This document shows positions 39,379-48,037 of a stretch of DNA of 64,000 bases, piece after piece (within the stretch, counting starts at the first letter, position 1; every line of letters begins with the position of its first letter). Location of the stretch: NCBI RefSeq assembly GCF_905220705.1, contig NZ_CAJNAT010000010.1, positions 1 through 64,000 on the forward strand, given 5' to 3'. The DNA is from Paraburkholderia domus (GTDB taxonomy: Bacteria > Pseudomonadota > Gammaproteobacteria > Burkholderiales > Burkholderiaceae). The notes under the pieces were generated by a model. That model saw nothing but the letters and a program-made list of their open reading frames with translations, ran no database searches and was not told where the DNA came from. The position numbers and the translations under genes were made by a program.

Positions 39379-40251
39379 ATGAACACCATGCTTTATCCGG
39401 AACTTTATAAATCGCTCGAATCCGTTCGATGGGACATGGAGAAAGACATTCCCTGGGACAAGTTCGATGCATCGCTATTGACCGACGAGCAGGCCGCGAC
39501 GATCAAGATGAATGCGATCACCGAATGGTCGGCGTTGCCCGCCACGGAAATGTTCCTCCGTGATAACCATCACGACAGCGATTTCTCCGCATTCATGAGC
39601 GTGTGGTTCTTCGAAGAACAGAAGCATTCGCTGGTGCTGATGGAATATCTGCGCCGTTTCAAGCCGGAATTGTGCCCGACCGAAGAAGAGCTGCACGCCG
39701 TGCGCTTCGAATTCGACCCCGCGCCGCCGCTCGAAACGCTGATGCTGCACTTCTGCGGCGAAATCCGCCTGAATCACTGGTATCGCCGTGCTGCCGAATG
39801 GCACACCGAGCCGGTCATCAAGGCCATCTACGAAACCATTTCGCGCGACGAAGCGCGTCATGGCGGCGCGTATCTGCGCTACATGAAGAAAGCGATGGTG
39901 CAAACCGGCGACATCGCGCGCGCTGCATTCGCCAAGATCGGCGTCCTGATGGCATCGGCGCGCCGTACGGAAAAGCCGCTGCATCCGACCAACCTGCACG
40001 TGAATCAGGCGCTGTTCCCGCGCGATACGATTCAATCGCGTCTGCCGGATCCCGAATGGCTCGAACGCTGGCTCGACGAGCAGATCCGTTTCGACGACGG
40101 CTGGGAAAAGAAAGTGGTTGAGCGGATTCTGCACAACCTGTCGATTCTGTTCGAGCGCACGTTCAATACCGCGCAGGAATTGAACCGTTATCGCAAGGAA
40201 GTCGTCGCGCGCTTGCAGGCCGATCAGAAATCGGCTGAACAGCCGGCTTGA
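39379..40251 (+). CDS. Ferritin-like diiron protein (acyl-desaturase-like fold)
   Basis: A 290-residue, mostly helical protein with two carboxylate/histidine metal motifs: EEQKH (79-83) and DEARH (157-161), plus glutamates near 57 and 128, as in ferritin-like diiron oxidases and acyl-ACP desaturases. The spacing of about 78 residues between the ExxH motifs fits that fold. It should bind two irons and may use O2; substrate unknown. No transmembrane segment. The ATG at 39379 follows AGGGGTGGG. A strong terminator follows, so the gene is monocistronic. Confidence 0.82.
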   Translation: MNTMLYPELYKSLESVRWDMEKDIPWDKFDASLLTDEQAATIKMNAITEWSALPATEMFLRDNHHDSDFSAFMSVWFFEEQKHSLVLMEYLRRFKPELCPTEEELHAVRFEFDPAPPLETLMLHFCGEIRLNHWYRRAAEWHTEPVIKAIYETISRDEARHGGAYLRYMKKAMVQTGDIARAAFAKIGVLMASARRTEKPLHPTNLHVNQALFPRDTIQSRLPDPEWLERWLDEQIRFDDGWEKKVVERILHNLSILFERTFNTAQELNRYRKEVVARLQADQKSAEQPA

Positions 40252-40283
40252 TGGGTTGATTCGCGGTTTTAAAGTTTCAGGAA

Positions 40284-40317
40284 CGGCCCGGCAGGCGTGA
40301 GCTTGCCGGGCCGTTTT
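40284..40317 (+). terminator. Terminator after the ferritin-like gene
   Basis: CGGCCCGGCA and TGCCGGGCCG form a perfect 10-bp stem followed by TTTT, about 30 bases past the stop codon. Confidence 0.9.
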
Positions 40318-40375
40318 GCTTCCTGCCGTTAGCCGTGTATCGTGGCGGCACTTCTTTTTTCTTTGCGACTTCGTC

Positions 40376-40858
40376 ATGGCCGCCACTTTTGAACGCAAGA
40401 TTTTTACGCGCGATGCGCTGGTGAAGCTTCGCGCTTCGATGTCCGCGCCGGTTGTATTTACCAACGGGGTGTTCGACATCCTGCATCGCGGGCATGTGAC
40501 TTATCTGGCCGACGCCAAAGCGCTCGGCGCTTGCCTGATTGTCGGCGTCAATAGCGACGCTTCCGTGCGCATGCTAGGCAAAGGGGATGACCGGCCGATC
40601 AATAACGAGGCTGATCGGATGGCTTTGCTGGCGGCTCTGGAAAGCGTCGATTACGTCGTTTGCTTTGGCGAGAAGACGCCCGTGGAACTGATTTCGGCGC
40701 TGCGGCCGGACGTACTCGTCAAAGGCGGCGATTACGACATGGATGCTTTGCCGGAGTCGGCCATAGTACGGGGATGGGGCGGGAAGGCTTTGGCGATTCC
40801 CTTCGAGCATGACCGGTCGACCACCGCGCTGCTGAAGAAGGTTCGTACGCAGGGGTGA
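40376..40858 (+). CDS. rfaE2: D-glycero-beta-D-manno-heptose 1-phosphate adenylyltransferase (RfaE2/HldC-type)
   Basis: A 160-residue nucleotidyltransferase that makes ADP-heptose for the LPS inner core. The HxGH motif is HRGH (37-40) in NGVFDILHRGH; VNSDASVRMLGKGDDRP and VKGGDYD are characteristic. It corresponds to the C-terminal domain of the bifunctional E. coli HldE, so the kinase half (RfaE1) must be encoded elsewhere. ATG 40376 gives the family length; no obvious ribosome site is present. It converges on the small membrane protein gene with 3 bases between the two stop codons. Confidence 0.92.
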   Translation: MAATFERKIFTRDALVKLRASMSAPVVFTNGVFDILHRGHVTYLADAKALGACLIVGVNSDASVRMLGKGDDRPINNEADRMALLAALESVDYVVCFGEKTPVELISALRPDVLVKGGDYDMDALPESAIVRGWGGKALAIPFEHDRSTTALLKKVRTQG

Positions 40859-40861
40859 TCT

Positions 40862-41101
40862 TTACCGAGGCAGCGCCGATGCCGCTATCGCCGGCGTCGG
40901 CGCCGGGCCGCCTACGACCGCCTGGTCGGCGGCTTCGGCTGCTGTGACGGGTTGCACCTTCAACCACTCCGCATGGAGCTGGCGGTTCAGATGGTTAGGC
41001 TCGCGGCCTCCGGCTGTGGGCGCCGGGCCGAATACGCCGCGCACCGCGACGAATGCCAGCATGTTGGCAAGAAACAATATGGCGATCAGCCAGCGCAGCA
41101 T
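40862..41101 (-). CDS. Small membrane-anchored protein downstream of coaX
   Basis: A 79-residue protein with one N-terminal helix (MLRWLIAILFLANMLAFVAV, about 1-20), then a proline/alanine-rich soluble segment with LNRQLHAEWLKVQPV. No family recognised with certainty. The gene follows birA-coaX in the same direction by 53 bases and is probably in that operon. In related genomes this slot can hold a SPOR-type protein; the sequence here looks too short for the whole domain, so it may be a shortened version. Start ATG 41101 has GGGGA about 9 bases upstream. Confidence 0.7.
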   Translation of the reverse strand: MLRWLIAILFLANMLAFVAVRGVFGPAPTAGGREPNHLNRQLHAEWLKVQPVTAAEAADQAVVGGPAPTPAIAASALPR

Positions 41102-41154
41102 CGTTAGTATTCCCCGTCCATAAGTTCAGCCGCCGCTATCCGTATGGTCGCGAC

Positions 41155-41970
41155 TCAGGCGTCGTGGTCCATCGCGCTTTCGGCAGCAATCAGAGCAAGC
41201 CCCGACAGCACCAGCGAATCGTGGCGAGTATGCGGCACTTTTAGTGCACTTGTCACTTCGTCCACGGCGCCGCCGCTCACCACCAGGCGCACTGGTACCT
41301 GCCATTCGTCCTGCAGATCACGCCACATGCGCTCGATCAGACCGGCTTGCGCCAACGTGCATCCGGCTGACAACGAGCGCGGCGTATCGGTCGCGAAGAA
41401 CGGGCCGTGGCGTTCCGGATCAGACACGGTGTCCGCGTCGAGCAAGCCGCGCGCCGCGTTGGCGTCGAGCGTAGGAAGTTGTGCCGTGTGCTCGCCTAGC
41501 GAGCGCATCATCAAGGTCCAGCCCGGCGCAATCAGGCCGCCGACAAAGCAGCCGTCGGCACGCAACGCTTCAAGCGTGGTTGCCGTGCCAAATGTAGCAA
41601 TGAGCAGATTCTCGCCAGGAAACGCCGCGTGCGCGCCAATCAGGCCAGCCCAGCGATCGCTGCCGAGTGCATGCGGTGTCGTGTAGCTATTGGTCACGCC
41701 GCATTGCTGCGCGCAGGCGCGGATCGTCGTGCGTGGCAGTTGCGGCCAGTGGGCGTCGAGTAGTGCGGCAATGCGTGCCGCGACATTTTCGCCTGCGACG
41801 TTTGATAACCATGCACCACCCGGCGCCGGCATTTTCGACCAGTCTGGCTCGTCAGCGCCGCCATGCGCGAGCGCGCCGGCCGCGATTTGCGTGCCGTCTC
41901 GCCGTACCAGCGCCCACTTTATGCGGCTATTGCCCGCGTCGATCAACAGATAAGGCGCGCCGCTCGTCAT
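41155..41970 (-). CDS. coaX: Type III pantothenate kinase CoaX
   Basis: Phosphorylates pantothenate in coenzyme A synthesis; the type III enzyme is feedback-insensitive and needs a monovalent cation. LLIDAGNSRIKWAL (8-21) is the ATP/Asp motif, ATFGTATTLEAL the central phosphate motif, GGLIAPGWTLM the substrate region. Length 271 is typical. Its start overlaps the birA stop codon by four bases (ATGA), an arrangement (birA-coaX) widespread in betaproteobacteria. Confidence 0.94.
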   Translation of the reverse strand: MTSGAPYLLIDAGNSRIKWALVRRDGTQIAAGALAHGGADEPDWSKMPAPGGAWLSNVAGENVAARIAALLDAHWPQLPRTTIRACAQQCGVTNSYTTPHALGSDRWAGLIGAHAAFPGENLLIATFGTATTLEALRADGCFVGGLIAPGWTLMMRSLGEHTAQLPTLDANAARGLLDADTVSDPERHGPFFATDTPRSLSAGCTLAQAGLIERMWRDLQDEWQVPVRLVVSGGAVDEVTSALKVPHTRHDSLVLSGLALIAAESAMDHDA

Positions 41971-42872
41971 GCAGCACCGTCGGCCAGACGCAGCGAAACG
42001 TCACCCGTTGCGACGGTCAGACGCCCTGCAGCCGTGTTGAGCAGCAGTTGCCCGCGTTCGTCGACGCCCGCCGCTACGCCGCGCGCCAACTCTTCACCTT
42101 GCTCCAACAGCACGACTTCGCGGCCTGCGTAGGCGTGCACGGCGTTCCAGCGCGCCTGGAACGGCGCGAAGCCTTCAGCGCCGAAGCGCTGCAGCGCGGG
42201 TTCGAGCGCGTTCAGTTCCGCCGCCAGCGTATCGGTGAGGTTCGCATTCGGCAGGGCGCGCTGCAGCGCGGTCGGCACGGTGCCGCGTGCTTGCGCGGGC
42301 ACGTCCGCGTTCAGCGCGCCGACCTTGGCGGCGAGCTCGTCCGCGCCCTTCACATTGGTGCCGATACCGATCACCACGGCGCTCGCGTCATCCGTGCTCC
42401 ACGCGGTTTCGATCAGGATGCCTGCAAGCTTGTCGCCTTCGAGCAGGACGTCGTTGGGCCACTTCAGTGCGATTTGTCCAGGGCCCGCGACCGGCAACGA
42501 GCGCAGCCCGTCGACCAGCGCCACGCCCACCGCGAGACTCAAACCCGCCAGCCCCTCGAGCGGGCGCGGCAGCACGCACGCCACCGAAAACAGCAGCGCA
42601 TTGCCCGGCTCCGCATACCACGGACGGCCGCGGCGGCCGCGGCCCGCAGTTTGCAGATAAGCGACCCGCACGATCGGCCGCGGCAGCGCGTTGGCTTTAC
42701 GCGGCAATGCTTTGACGCGCGTCATCAGATCGGCGTTGGTCGAGCCGGTTTCCTCGACGATCTCGATCGGCCAGTCATGCGCGTGCGGGCCGAACAGGGC
42801 GACGGCGCGTTCGCGGTCGATGCGCCAGTCGGAAGCCGCGGCGGCTTGGGGTGGGGTCTTGGAAGCGTTCAT
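41967..42872 (-). CDS. birA: Biotin-[acetyl-CoA carboxylase] ligase BirA, catalytic type only
   Basis: Attaches biotin to the carboxyl carrier protein via biotinyl-AMP. The biotin-binding loop is GRGRRG (78-83), EETGSTNADLM (40-50) precedes it, and LKWPNDVLLEGDKLAGIL carries the catalytic lysine. The C-terminal SH3-like domain (about 245-301) is present. The N-terminal winged helix of E. coli-type bifunctional BirA is absent: the protein begins about 38 residues before the catalytic domain. It therefore cannot repress the biotin operon 37 kb away. Overlaps coaX by 4 bases. Confidence 0.93.
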   Translation of the reverse strand: MNASKTPPQAAAASDWRIDRERAVALFGPHAHDWPIEIVEETGSTNADLMTRVKALPRKANALPRPIVRVAYLQTAGRGRRGRPWYAEPGNALLFSVACVLPRPLEGLAGLSLAVGVALVDGLRSLPVAGPGQIALKWPNDVLLEGDKLAGILIETAWSTDDASAVVIGIGTNVKGADELAAKVGALNADVPAQARGTVPTALQRALPNANLTDTLAAELNALEPALQRFGAEGFAPFQARWNAVHAYAGREVVLLEQGEELARGVAAGVDERGQLLLNTAAGRLTVATGDVSLRLADGAA

Positions 42873-42942
42873 GTCTCATATTGTAGCGACAGCGAACGCT
42901 GCGGGCCCGCGAGCACAGTTCATCCGCCGCACCTTCGTTACA

Positions 42943-44112
42943 ATGGCCCCTAATCCGATAACCAGATTGCAGCGATCCTTGAACTACGACACTCCGCCCG
43001 GCCTTGAAGTCGCGGCAGGCAGCCAAGGCAAGATCGTCCGGCTTTCGGGCCAGTGGACGGCGCTCGCGCTCGCGCGCGACAAGGCCACCGGCCATGTGAT
43101 CCCTTCGTTGCACTCGCTGGTCGGCGCTGAAGGCATCCGCCAATGGGATCTGTCGCGTATTGACCGGATGGACCACGTGGGCGGCCAGGCGCTGTGGCGC
43201 GTCTGGGGTCACAAGATGCCCTCGGACACCACGCTCACCGACACGCAACGCGACATTTTCGAGCGCATCGCGCTGCTCGACACGGTGCGAGAAAAGGCCG
43301 AGCCGGTGGTCAAGTTCGACCCGTTCACCCGACTGGGCCTCGCGATCTTCTCGTTCTTCGAGCATCTGTACGGCGGATTCGGCATGCTCGGGCAGGTCGT
43401 ACTCGATCTCCTCGCGATCCTGCGCAAACCGAAAATCACGCCATGGACCGAAATCTCCGCGAACATCTATAACGCCGGCACCAAGGCGTTGCCGATCACC
43501 GCGCTGGTTGCGTTCCTGATCGGCATCGTGCTGAGTTACCTGTCTGCACAGCAACTGCGGCTTTTTGGCGCGAATCAGTACATCGTCAATATTCTTGGGC
43601 TGTCGGTGATTCGCGAACTGGGGCCGGTGCTGTCGGCGATTCTGGTGGCGGGCCGTTCGGGCTCGGCGATTACCGCGCAGATCGGCGTGATGCGCGTCAC
43701 CGAAGAACTCGATGCCATGCGCGTGATGGGCATCCCGCACGGCCTGCGGCTGATCCTGCCACGCGTGGTCGCGCTCGGCGTGGCCATGCCGCTCCTCGTG
43801 ATGTGGACCAACATCATCGCGTTGACGGGCGGCGCGCTCGCCGCGAAGATCGTGCTCGGCATCGACATGAGCTACTTCGCGCGCGCATTGCCCAGCGTCG
43901 TGCCGGTCGCGAATCTGTGGATCGGTCTCGGCAAGGGCGTCGCGTTCGGCATGCTGATCGCGATTGTCGGCTGTCACTTCGGCTTCCGTATCAAGGCCAA
44001 TTCGCAGAGTCTCGGCGAAGGCACGACGACCTCGGTGGTGACCTCGATCACCATCGTGATTCTCGCGGACGCGGTGTTCGCGATCCTCTTCCAGAACGTG
44101 GGGCTAGGATGA
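42943..44112 (+). CDS. MlaE-type lipid ABC permease fused to an N-terminal STAS domain
   Basis: A 389-residue protein. Residues about 20-115 form a STAS-like domain (IVRLSGQWTALALA, WDLSRIDRMDHVGGQALWRV). Residues about 150-389 form the MlaE permease with GAGTK-like NAGTKALPITALVAFLIGIVLSYL, VIRELGPVLSAILVAGRSGSA and AQIGVMRVTEELDAMRVMG. In E. coli the STAS subunit MlaB is separate, so this is a fused form. ATG 42943 is the sensible start; the frame stays open upstream. Stop codon overlaps the ATPase start (ATGA). With the next three genes it forms an MCE-type phospholipid transport system. Confidence 0.9.
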   Translation: MAPNPITRLQRSLNYDTPPGLEVAAGSQGKIVRLSGQWTALALARDKATGHVIPSLHSLVGAEGIRQWDLSRIDRMDHVGGQALWRVWGHKMPSDTTLTDTQRDIFERIALLDTVREKAEPVVKFDPFTRLGLAIFSFFEHLYGGFGMLGQVVLDLLAILRKPKITPWTEISANIYNAGTKALPITALVAFLIGIVLSYLSAQQLRLFGANQYIVNILGLSVIRELGPVLSAILVAGRSGSAITAQIGVMRVTEELDAMRVMGIPHGLRLILPRVVALGVAMPLLVMWTNIIALTGGALAAKIVLGIDMSYFARALPSVVPVANLWIGLGKGVAFGMLIAIVGCHFGFRIKANSQSLGEGTTTSVVTSITIVILADAVFAILFQNVGLG

Positions 44113-44987
44113 TCGCGCCACTCACTCAGGCCGTACGCGGCCAACCGGTGCCCGAGATTGCGGAGCCGGTGATCGAGGTGATCGACATCACCAAGCGCTA
44201 CGGCCGTAACATCGTGCACCAGCATCTGAACTTCGACGTGCGGCGCGGCGAGATTGTCTCGATCGTCGGTGGGTCGGGCTCGGGCAAGACCACGCTGGTG
44301 CGGCAGATTCTCGGCCTGGAGCGCCCGTCGTCGGGAACCATCAAGCTGTTTGGTGAGGACATTGCCACCATTTCGCCGGATACCGCGCTACTCATGCGCA
44401 GCCGCTCCGGAATGCTGTTTCAACGCGGCGCGCTGTTCTCGTCGCTCTCGGTGTTCGACAACATCGCGCAGCCGTTGCGCGAACTCGGCAAGGTGCCCGA
44501 AGACCTGCTGCGCGACATCGTGATGCTCAAGCTCGAGATGGTTGGCCTGCCGTGCAAGCATGCGTCGAAGATGCCGTCCGCGCTCTCCGGCGGGATGATC
44601 AAGCGGGTGGGTATCGCGCGTGCCATTGCACTCGAGCCCGAACTGCTGTTTCTCGATGAACCGACTGCCGGCCTCGATCCGCAGGCGTCCGACGAATTCG
44701 TCGAACTGATCTCCGCGCTGCATCGCGCGCTCGGTCTGACGGTGGTGATGGTCACGCACGATCTCGACACGATGATCGCGCTGTCCACCCGCGTCGCCGT
44801 GCTGGCGGATCGCAAGGTGCTGGTCGCCGCGCCGGTTGAAGAGGCGGCGGGCGTCGATCATCCGTTTATCCGCGAATATTTCCTCGGCCTGCGCGGGCGT
44901 CGCGCGCTGCAGGCGCTGCCGCCGGAGCGCCGCGCGAAACTGCCGCGTGCGGCCCTCGAATCGGCATCGTCCGAATTGCCGCTGTGA
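44109..44987 (+). CDS. MlaF-type ABC transporter ATPase
   Basis: ATPase of the MCE/Mla lipid transporter, 292 residues. Walker A GGSGSGKTT is at about 55-63, the Q-loop FQRGALFSSLSV follows, the signature is ALSGGMIKRVGIARA and Walker B LLFLDEPTAGLDP. The SGGM(I/K)KR variant and the RSGMLFQRGALFSSL stretch are specific to MlaF-like ATPases. A 50-residue C-terminal extension (LRGRRALQALPPERR) exceeds E. coli MlaF. It is coupled to the permease gene by a 4-base overlap. Confidence 0.92.
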   Translation: MIAPLTQAVRGQPVPEIAEPVIEVIDITKRYGRNIVHQHLNFDVRRGEIVSIVGGSGSGKTTLVRQILGLERPSSGTIKLFGEDIATISPDTALLMRSRSGMLFQRGALFSSLSVFDNIAQPLRELGKVPEDLLRDIVMLKLEMVGLPCKHASKMPSALSGGMIKRVGIARAIALEPELLFLDEPTAGLDPQASDEFVELISALHRALGLTVVMVTHDLDTMIALSTRVAVLADRKVLVAAPVEEAAGVDHPFIREYFLGLRGRRALQALPPERRAKLPRAALESASSELPL

Positions 44988-45003
44988 ACCAGGGAACCTG
45001 ACA

Positions 45004-45978
45004 ATGGAAAATAAATCACATGCCTTCTGGGCAGGGCTCTTCACGGTGGCCTTGCTGGCTGCAATCGCAGTGGCGGCTTTTTTGTTCAACGTCGACCGTT
45101 CCGTACGGGTGCCATACGATCTGATTGCGCGCACCAATGTCACGGGGCTCTATACCGACGCGGCGGTGCGCTATCGCGGGCTCGACGTCGGCAAGGTGCA
45201 GTCGATCAAATTCGATCGGGATCATCCCGGACAGATTCTGATCCGTATCCTCGTCGACACGCACGCGCCGATTACGCACTCCACGTTCGGCAGCCTCGGG
45301 TTCCAGGGCGTGACGGGTATCGCCTTCATCCAGCTGGATGACAATGGGCGCGATCCGACGCCGCTCGCGTCGTCGCCGAAAGAGGTGGCGCAATTGCCGA
45401 TGCGTCCGGGCTTGCTCGATCAGTTGCAGCAGCGCGGCGAAGTTTTGCTGCGCAAACTCGAAAAAGTCACTGACGACGTCGACAATCTGTTGTCGCCGGA
45501 AATGGTCAGCCAGTTGCACGGTACGGCTGCGAGCATTCAGAAGGCTGCTGACGGCGTCGCCACGCTGACCCAGCAGATGGCGCCGGTTACCGGCAAGCTG
45601 CCCGCCACCATCAACCAACTGGATCGCACGCTGGCCTCGACCAATCAGTTGATCACCAGTCTGAACCGCCCGGACGGGCCGTTCGAGACCAACCTCAACA
45701 AGGTCGGGACGGCGGCGCAGCAAGCGGGTGACGCGCTGGTGTCGATGGACAGTTCGATCCAGGAATTGTCGGCGCGCGTCGGTTACGACACGCTGCCGCG
45801 TGTCAATTCGCTCGCCGAAGACGTGCGCTCAGCGGCCCGTTCGGTGGACCGCGCTGCCGACACATTCAGCACCAATCCGCGCAGCGTGCTGTTCGGTGCG
45901 CCGAGTGCGGCGCCAGGCCCCGGCGAGGCTGGCTTCATGTGGCCCGCCGCCCGCACCGCTGCGCAAGCCGCTAAATGA
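45004..45978 (+). CDS. MlaD/MCE-domain lipid-binding protein
   Basis: A 324-residue protein: one N-terminal helix (about 7-30, FWAGLFTVALLAAIAVAAFLF), an MCE domain (about 38-125, with GLYTDAAVRYRGLDVGKVQ and GFQGVTGIAFIQLDD), then a long helical tail rich in Gln/Ala/Thr resembling the coiled-coil extension of MCE proteins that form a needle (about 150-300). It is expected to be a periplasmic, membrane-anchored hexamer. ATG 45004 lies 16 bases past the ATPase stop codon. Confidence 0.92.
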   Translation: MENKSHAFWAGLFTVALLAAIAVAAFLFNVDRSVRVPYDLIARTNVTGLYTDAAVRYRGLDVGKVQSIKFDRDHPGQILIRILVDTHAPITHSTFGSLGFQGVTGIAFIQLDDNGRDPTPLASSPKEVAQLPMRPGLLDQLQQRGEVLLRKLEKVTDDVDNLLSPEMVSQLHGTAASIQKAADGVATLTQQMAPVTGKLPATINQLDRTLASTNQLITSLNRPDGPFETNLNKVGTAAQQAGDALVSMDSSIQELSARVGYDTLPRVNSLAEDVRSAARSVDRAADTFSTNPRSVLFGAPSAAPGPGEAGFMWPAARTAAQAAK

Positions 45979-46012
45979 AATGATTTGAAGGTTTTGAAGA
46001 AGGAACATGGTT

Positions 46013-46639
46013 ATGTCACGCTCGATTCACCGATTGTTGTCCTCGAGCGCCGCGCTGGCGATGCTGCTCGCGTTCGGCGTGCTGGCTGCGGGATGCGCAG
46101 GCAACCCCGCGGCGATCTCGGATATCCGCTACGACCTCGGGCCGCCGAATCCGGCGGCTTCGGCCGGCACGCAGCCGGCGGTGAAGGTGCTCGATGTCAG
46201 CGCGCCCGACACGCTCGAGTCCGATAAGCTGATTTACCGCCTCAGCTACGCCGATGCGCAGCAGACGGCGTCATACGCGAATAGTCACTGGACCATGGCG
46301 CCGTCGCAGTTGCTCACGCAGCGGCTGCGAAGCGCGCTGAGTTCGCGGGGCACCGTGCTGACTGGCGCTGATGGCGTGCGGGCCCCAGTGCTGAAGGTCG
46401 ATCTGAGCGAGTTCGAACAGGTCTTCGATAGCCAGTCGGAAAGCCACGCTGCGGTCACCGCGCGCGCCACGCTGACGCAAAGCGGCAAGGTAATCGGTCA
46501 GCGCACGTTCATCGCGCGCGCGCCGTCCAGTTCCGCAGACGCCGCCGGCGGTGCCCAGGCGCTCGCTGCAGCCAGCGACGACCTCGTCTCGCAGATCAGC
46601 GCGTGGCTCGGCGTGCAGGCGCTGGTCGCCGCGCAATGA
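46013..46639 (+). CDS. PqiC-like (DUF330) ABC-type transport auxiliary lipoprotein
   Basis: A 208-residue lipoprotein: hydrophobic signal ending in lipobox LAAGC (Cys28), then an ABC-transport auxiliary domain with IRYDLGPP, TLESDKLIYRLSYA and LKVDLSEFEQVFDS. The family supplies the outer-membrane side of MCE systems, for example PqiC. ATG 46013 is preferred because AAGGA lies 8 bases upstream; the ATG at 46007 is too near. Fourth gene of the MCE operon, 34 bases after mlaD-type. Confidence 0.9.
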   Translation: MSRSIHRLLSSSAALAMLLAFGVLAAGCAGNPAAISDIRYDLGPPNPAASAGTQPAVKVLDVSAPDTLESDKLIYRLSYADAQQTASYANSHWTMAPSQLLTQRLRSALSSRGTVLTGADGVRAPVLKVDLSEFEQVFDSQSESHAAVTARATLTQSGKVIGQRTFIARAPSSSADAAGGAQALAAASDDLVSQISAWLGVQALVAAQ

Positions 46640-46670
46640 CCGCCTGGCAGCGCACGCAACGGAGCGCTGC

Positions 46671-47828
46671 ATGAGCGTCAAACCCTGGCAGCGCCGTCCT
46701 TCGGCGCTTGCCCGGCAGGCGCTGGGGCTATATGCGGCGCTGATTGTCTACGGTTCGTGGTATCCGTTTTCCGGCTGGCGTTCGCTCGGCCTCGCTCCGT
46801 TTGCCTATCTGTCCGATCCCATGCCGCGGTACCTGACGGCGTTCGACGTCGTCACTAACGTGCTCGGTTATATGCCGTTCGGCGCGCTGGTGGTGCTCGC
46901 GGTGTATCCGCGCTGGCGCGGTGCGCTCGCGGTCGCGTTGGCTTTCGTGCTCGGCGGGTTGCTGTCGGGCGTGATGGAAGCGGTGCAAACCTATCTGCCG
47001 ACGCGCGTTGCCTCCAACCTCGATCTGGCCGCTAATGCGCTCGGCGCGCTGCTCGGCGCGGCGATCATATCGCCGGCCACCGGCGCGTTGCTCGACCGCG
47101 GTTTATTGCGGCGTTTGCGACTCTTGTGGTTCGAGCGCGACACGGCTGCGCTCGCGTGTCTTGTCGCCTTGTGGCCGTTCGCCACCATGTACCCGGCGCC
47201 ACGTCTCTTCGGTCTGGGTAACTGGCCGCGCGCGCTGTGGCTGAGTTTCGATTCGACGACGCAAGATGCGCTGCTCGCATGGACGCCGCCCGCCTGGCAC
47301 GTCGGTGCGTGGCCGGCGCTGGTTGCCGCCTGGCTGCCGGACGACGCCTGGGAAACCGTCATCACCACGCTCAATCTGTTCGCCGCGCTCGCGCTGGCCT
47401 CGCTGCCGGTGCGCCGCCATGCGCCGCTCATGCGGCTATTGATCGCGTTTATCGTCACGACCTTGTGCGTCAAGGCGGGCGCCACCTTTCTGCAATCGCA
47501 ATCCGGTCTTGCGTTCGACTGGGCGACGCCTGGCGCGCTGACGGGGCTCGTGTGCGGCACCGTCGCGGCACTGTTGGCACTGCGGCTGCGGCGCAGGTCG
47601 CGTGCGGCGCTCGCGGCCTGTGCGCTCACGGTCGCGCTGGTGTTCGTCAATCTGCTGCCTGTGAATCCGTATTTCGATGCCGTGCTGGCCGACTGGCGCC
47701 AGGGGCGGTATCTGCACTTTAACGGCCTCGCGCACTGGATCGCATGGATCTGGCCGTACGCGGCGCTGGTGTGGCTCGCCTATCGCGTCGAACAGGTGTG
47801 GCTCAAGCGGCGCGTGAAGCACGCATGA
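46671..47828 (+). CDS. VanZ-family membrane protein
   Basis: A 385-residue integral membrane protein with about ten hydrophobic segments. The N-terminal 140 residues match the VanZ-like domain (YGSWYPFSGW, FDVVTNVLGYMPFGAL, SGVMEAVQTYLPTRVASNLDLAANALGALLG). The rest is a further membrane portion with no recognisable motif. VanZ domains are of unknown molecular function, some affecting glycopeptide susceptibility or glycolipid processing. It begins 31 bases after the lipoprotein gene and could be the last gene of the MCE operon, but co-function is unproven. Confidence 0.85.
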   Translation: MSVKPWQRRPSALARQALGLYAALIVYGSWYPFSGWRSLGLAPFAYLSDPMPRYLTAFDVVTNVLGYMPFGALVVLAVYPRWRGALAVALAFVLGGLLSGVMEAVQTYLPTRVASNLDLAANALGALLGAAIISPATGALLDRGLLRRLRLLWFERDTAALACLVALWPFATMYPAPRLFGLGNWPRALWLSFDSTTQDALLAWTPPAWHVGAWPALVAAWLPDDAWETVITTLNLFAALALASLPVRRHAPLMRLLIAFIVTTLCVKAGATFLQSQSGLAFDWATPGALTGLVCGTVAALLALRLRRRSRAALAACALTVALVFVNLLPVNPYFDAVLADWRQGRYLHFNGLAHWIAWIWPYAALVWLAYRVEQVWLKRRVKHA

Positions 47829-48037
47829 AGCAGGGGCGGCGCATGCGTGCCGCCGAAGAAGTCGCGCTATGTCGGGCAGGGCGCACGCAACGTGGTGCAG
47901 ATCCCGCCCGCCCGCGAGTCGCCGTCCGTCCACCGCTCAGCGACCGCCAGTCCCGCTCGCTATAATCGTTCGCACAACAGGCGCGCCGCAGCGCTTCCAG
48001 CGCCATTCCTACTCTTACAGTCTCGCCCCCGGACATC

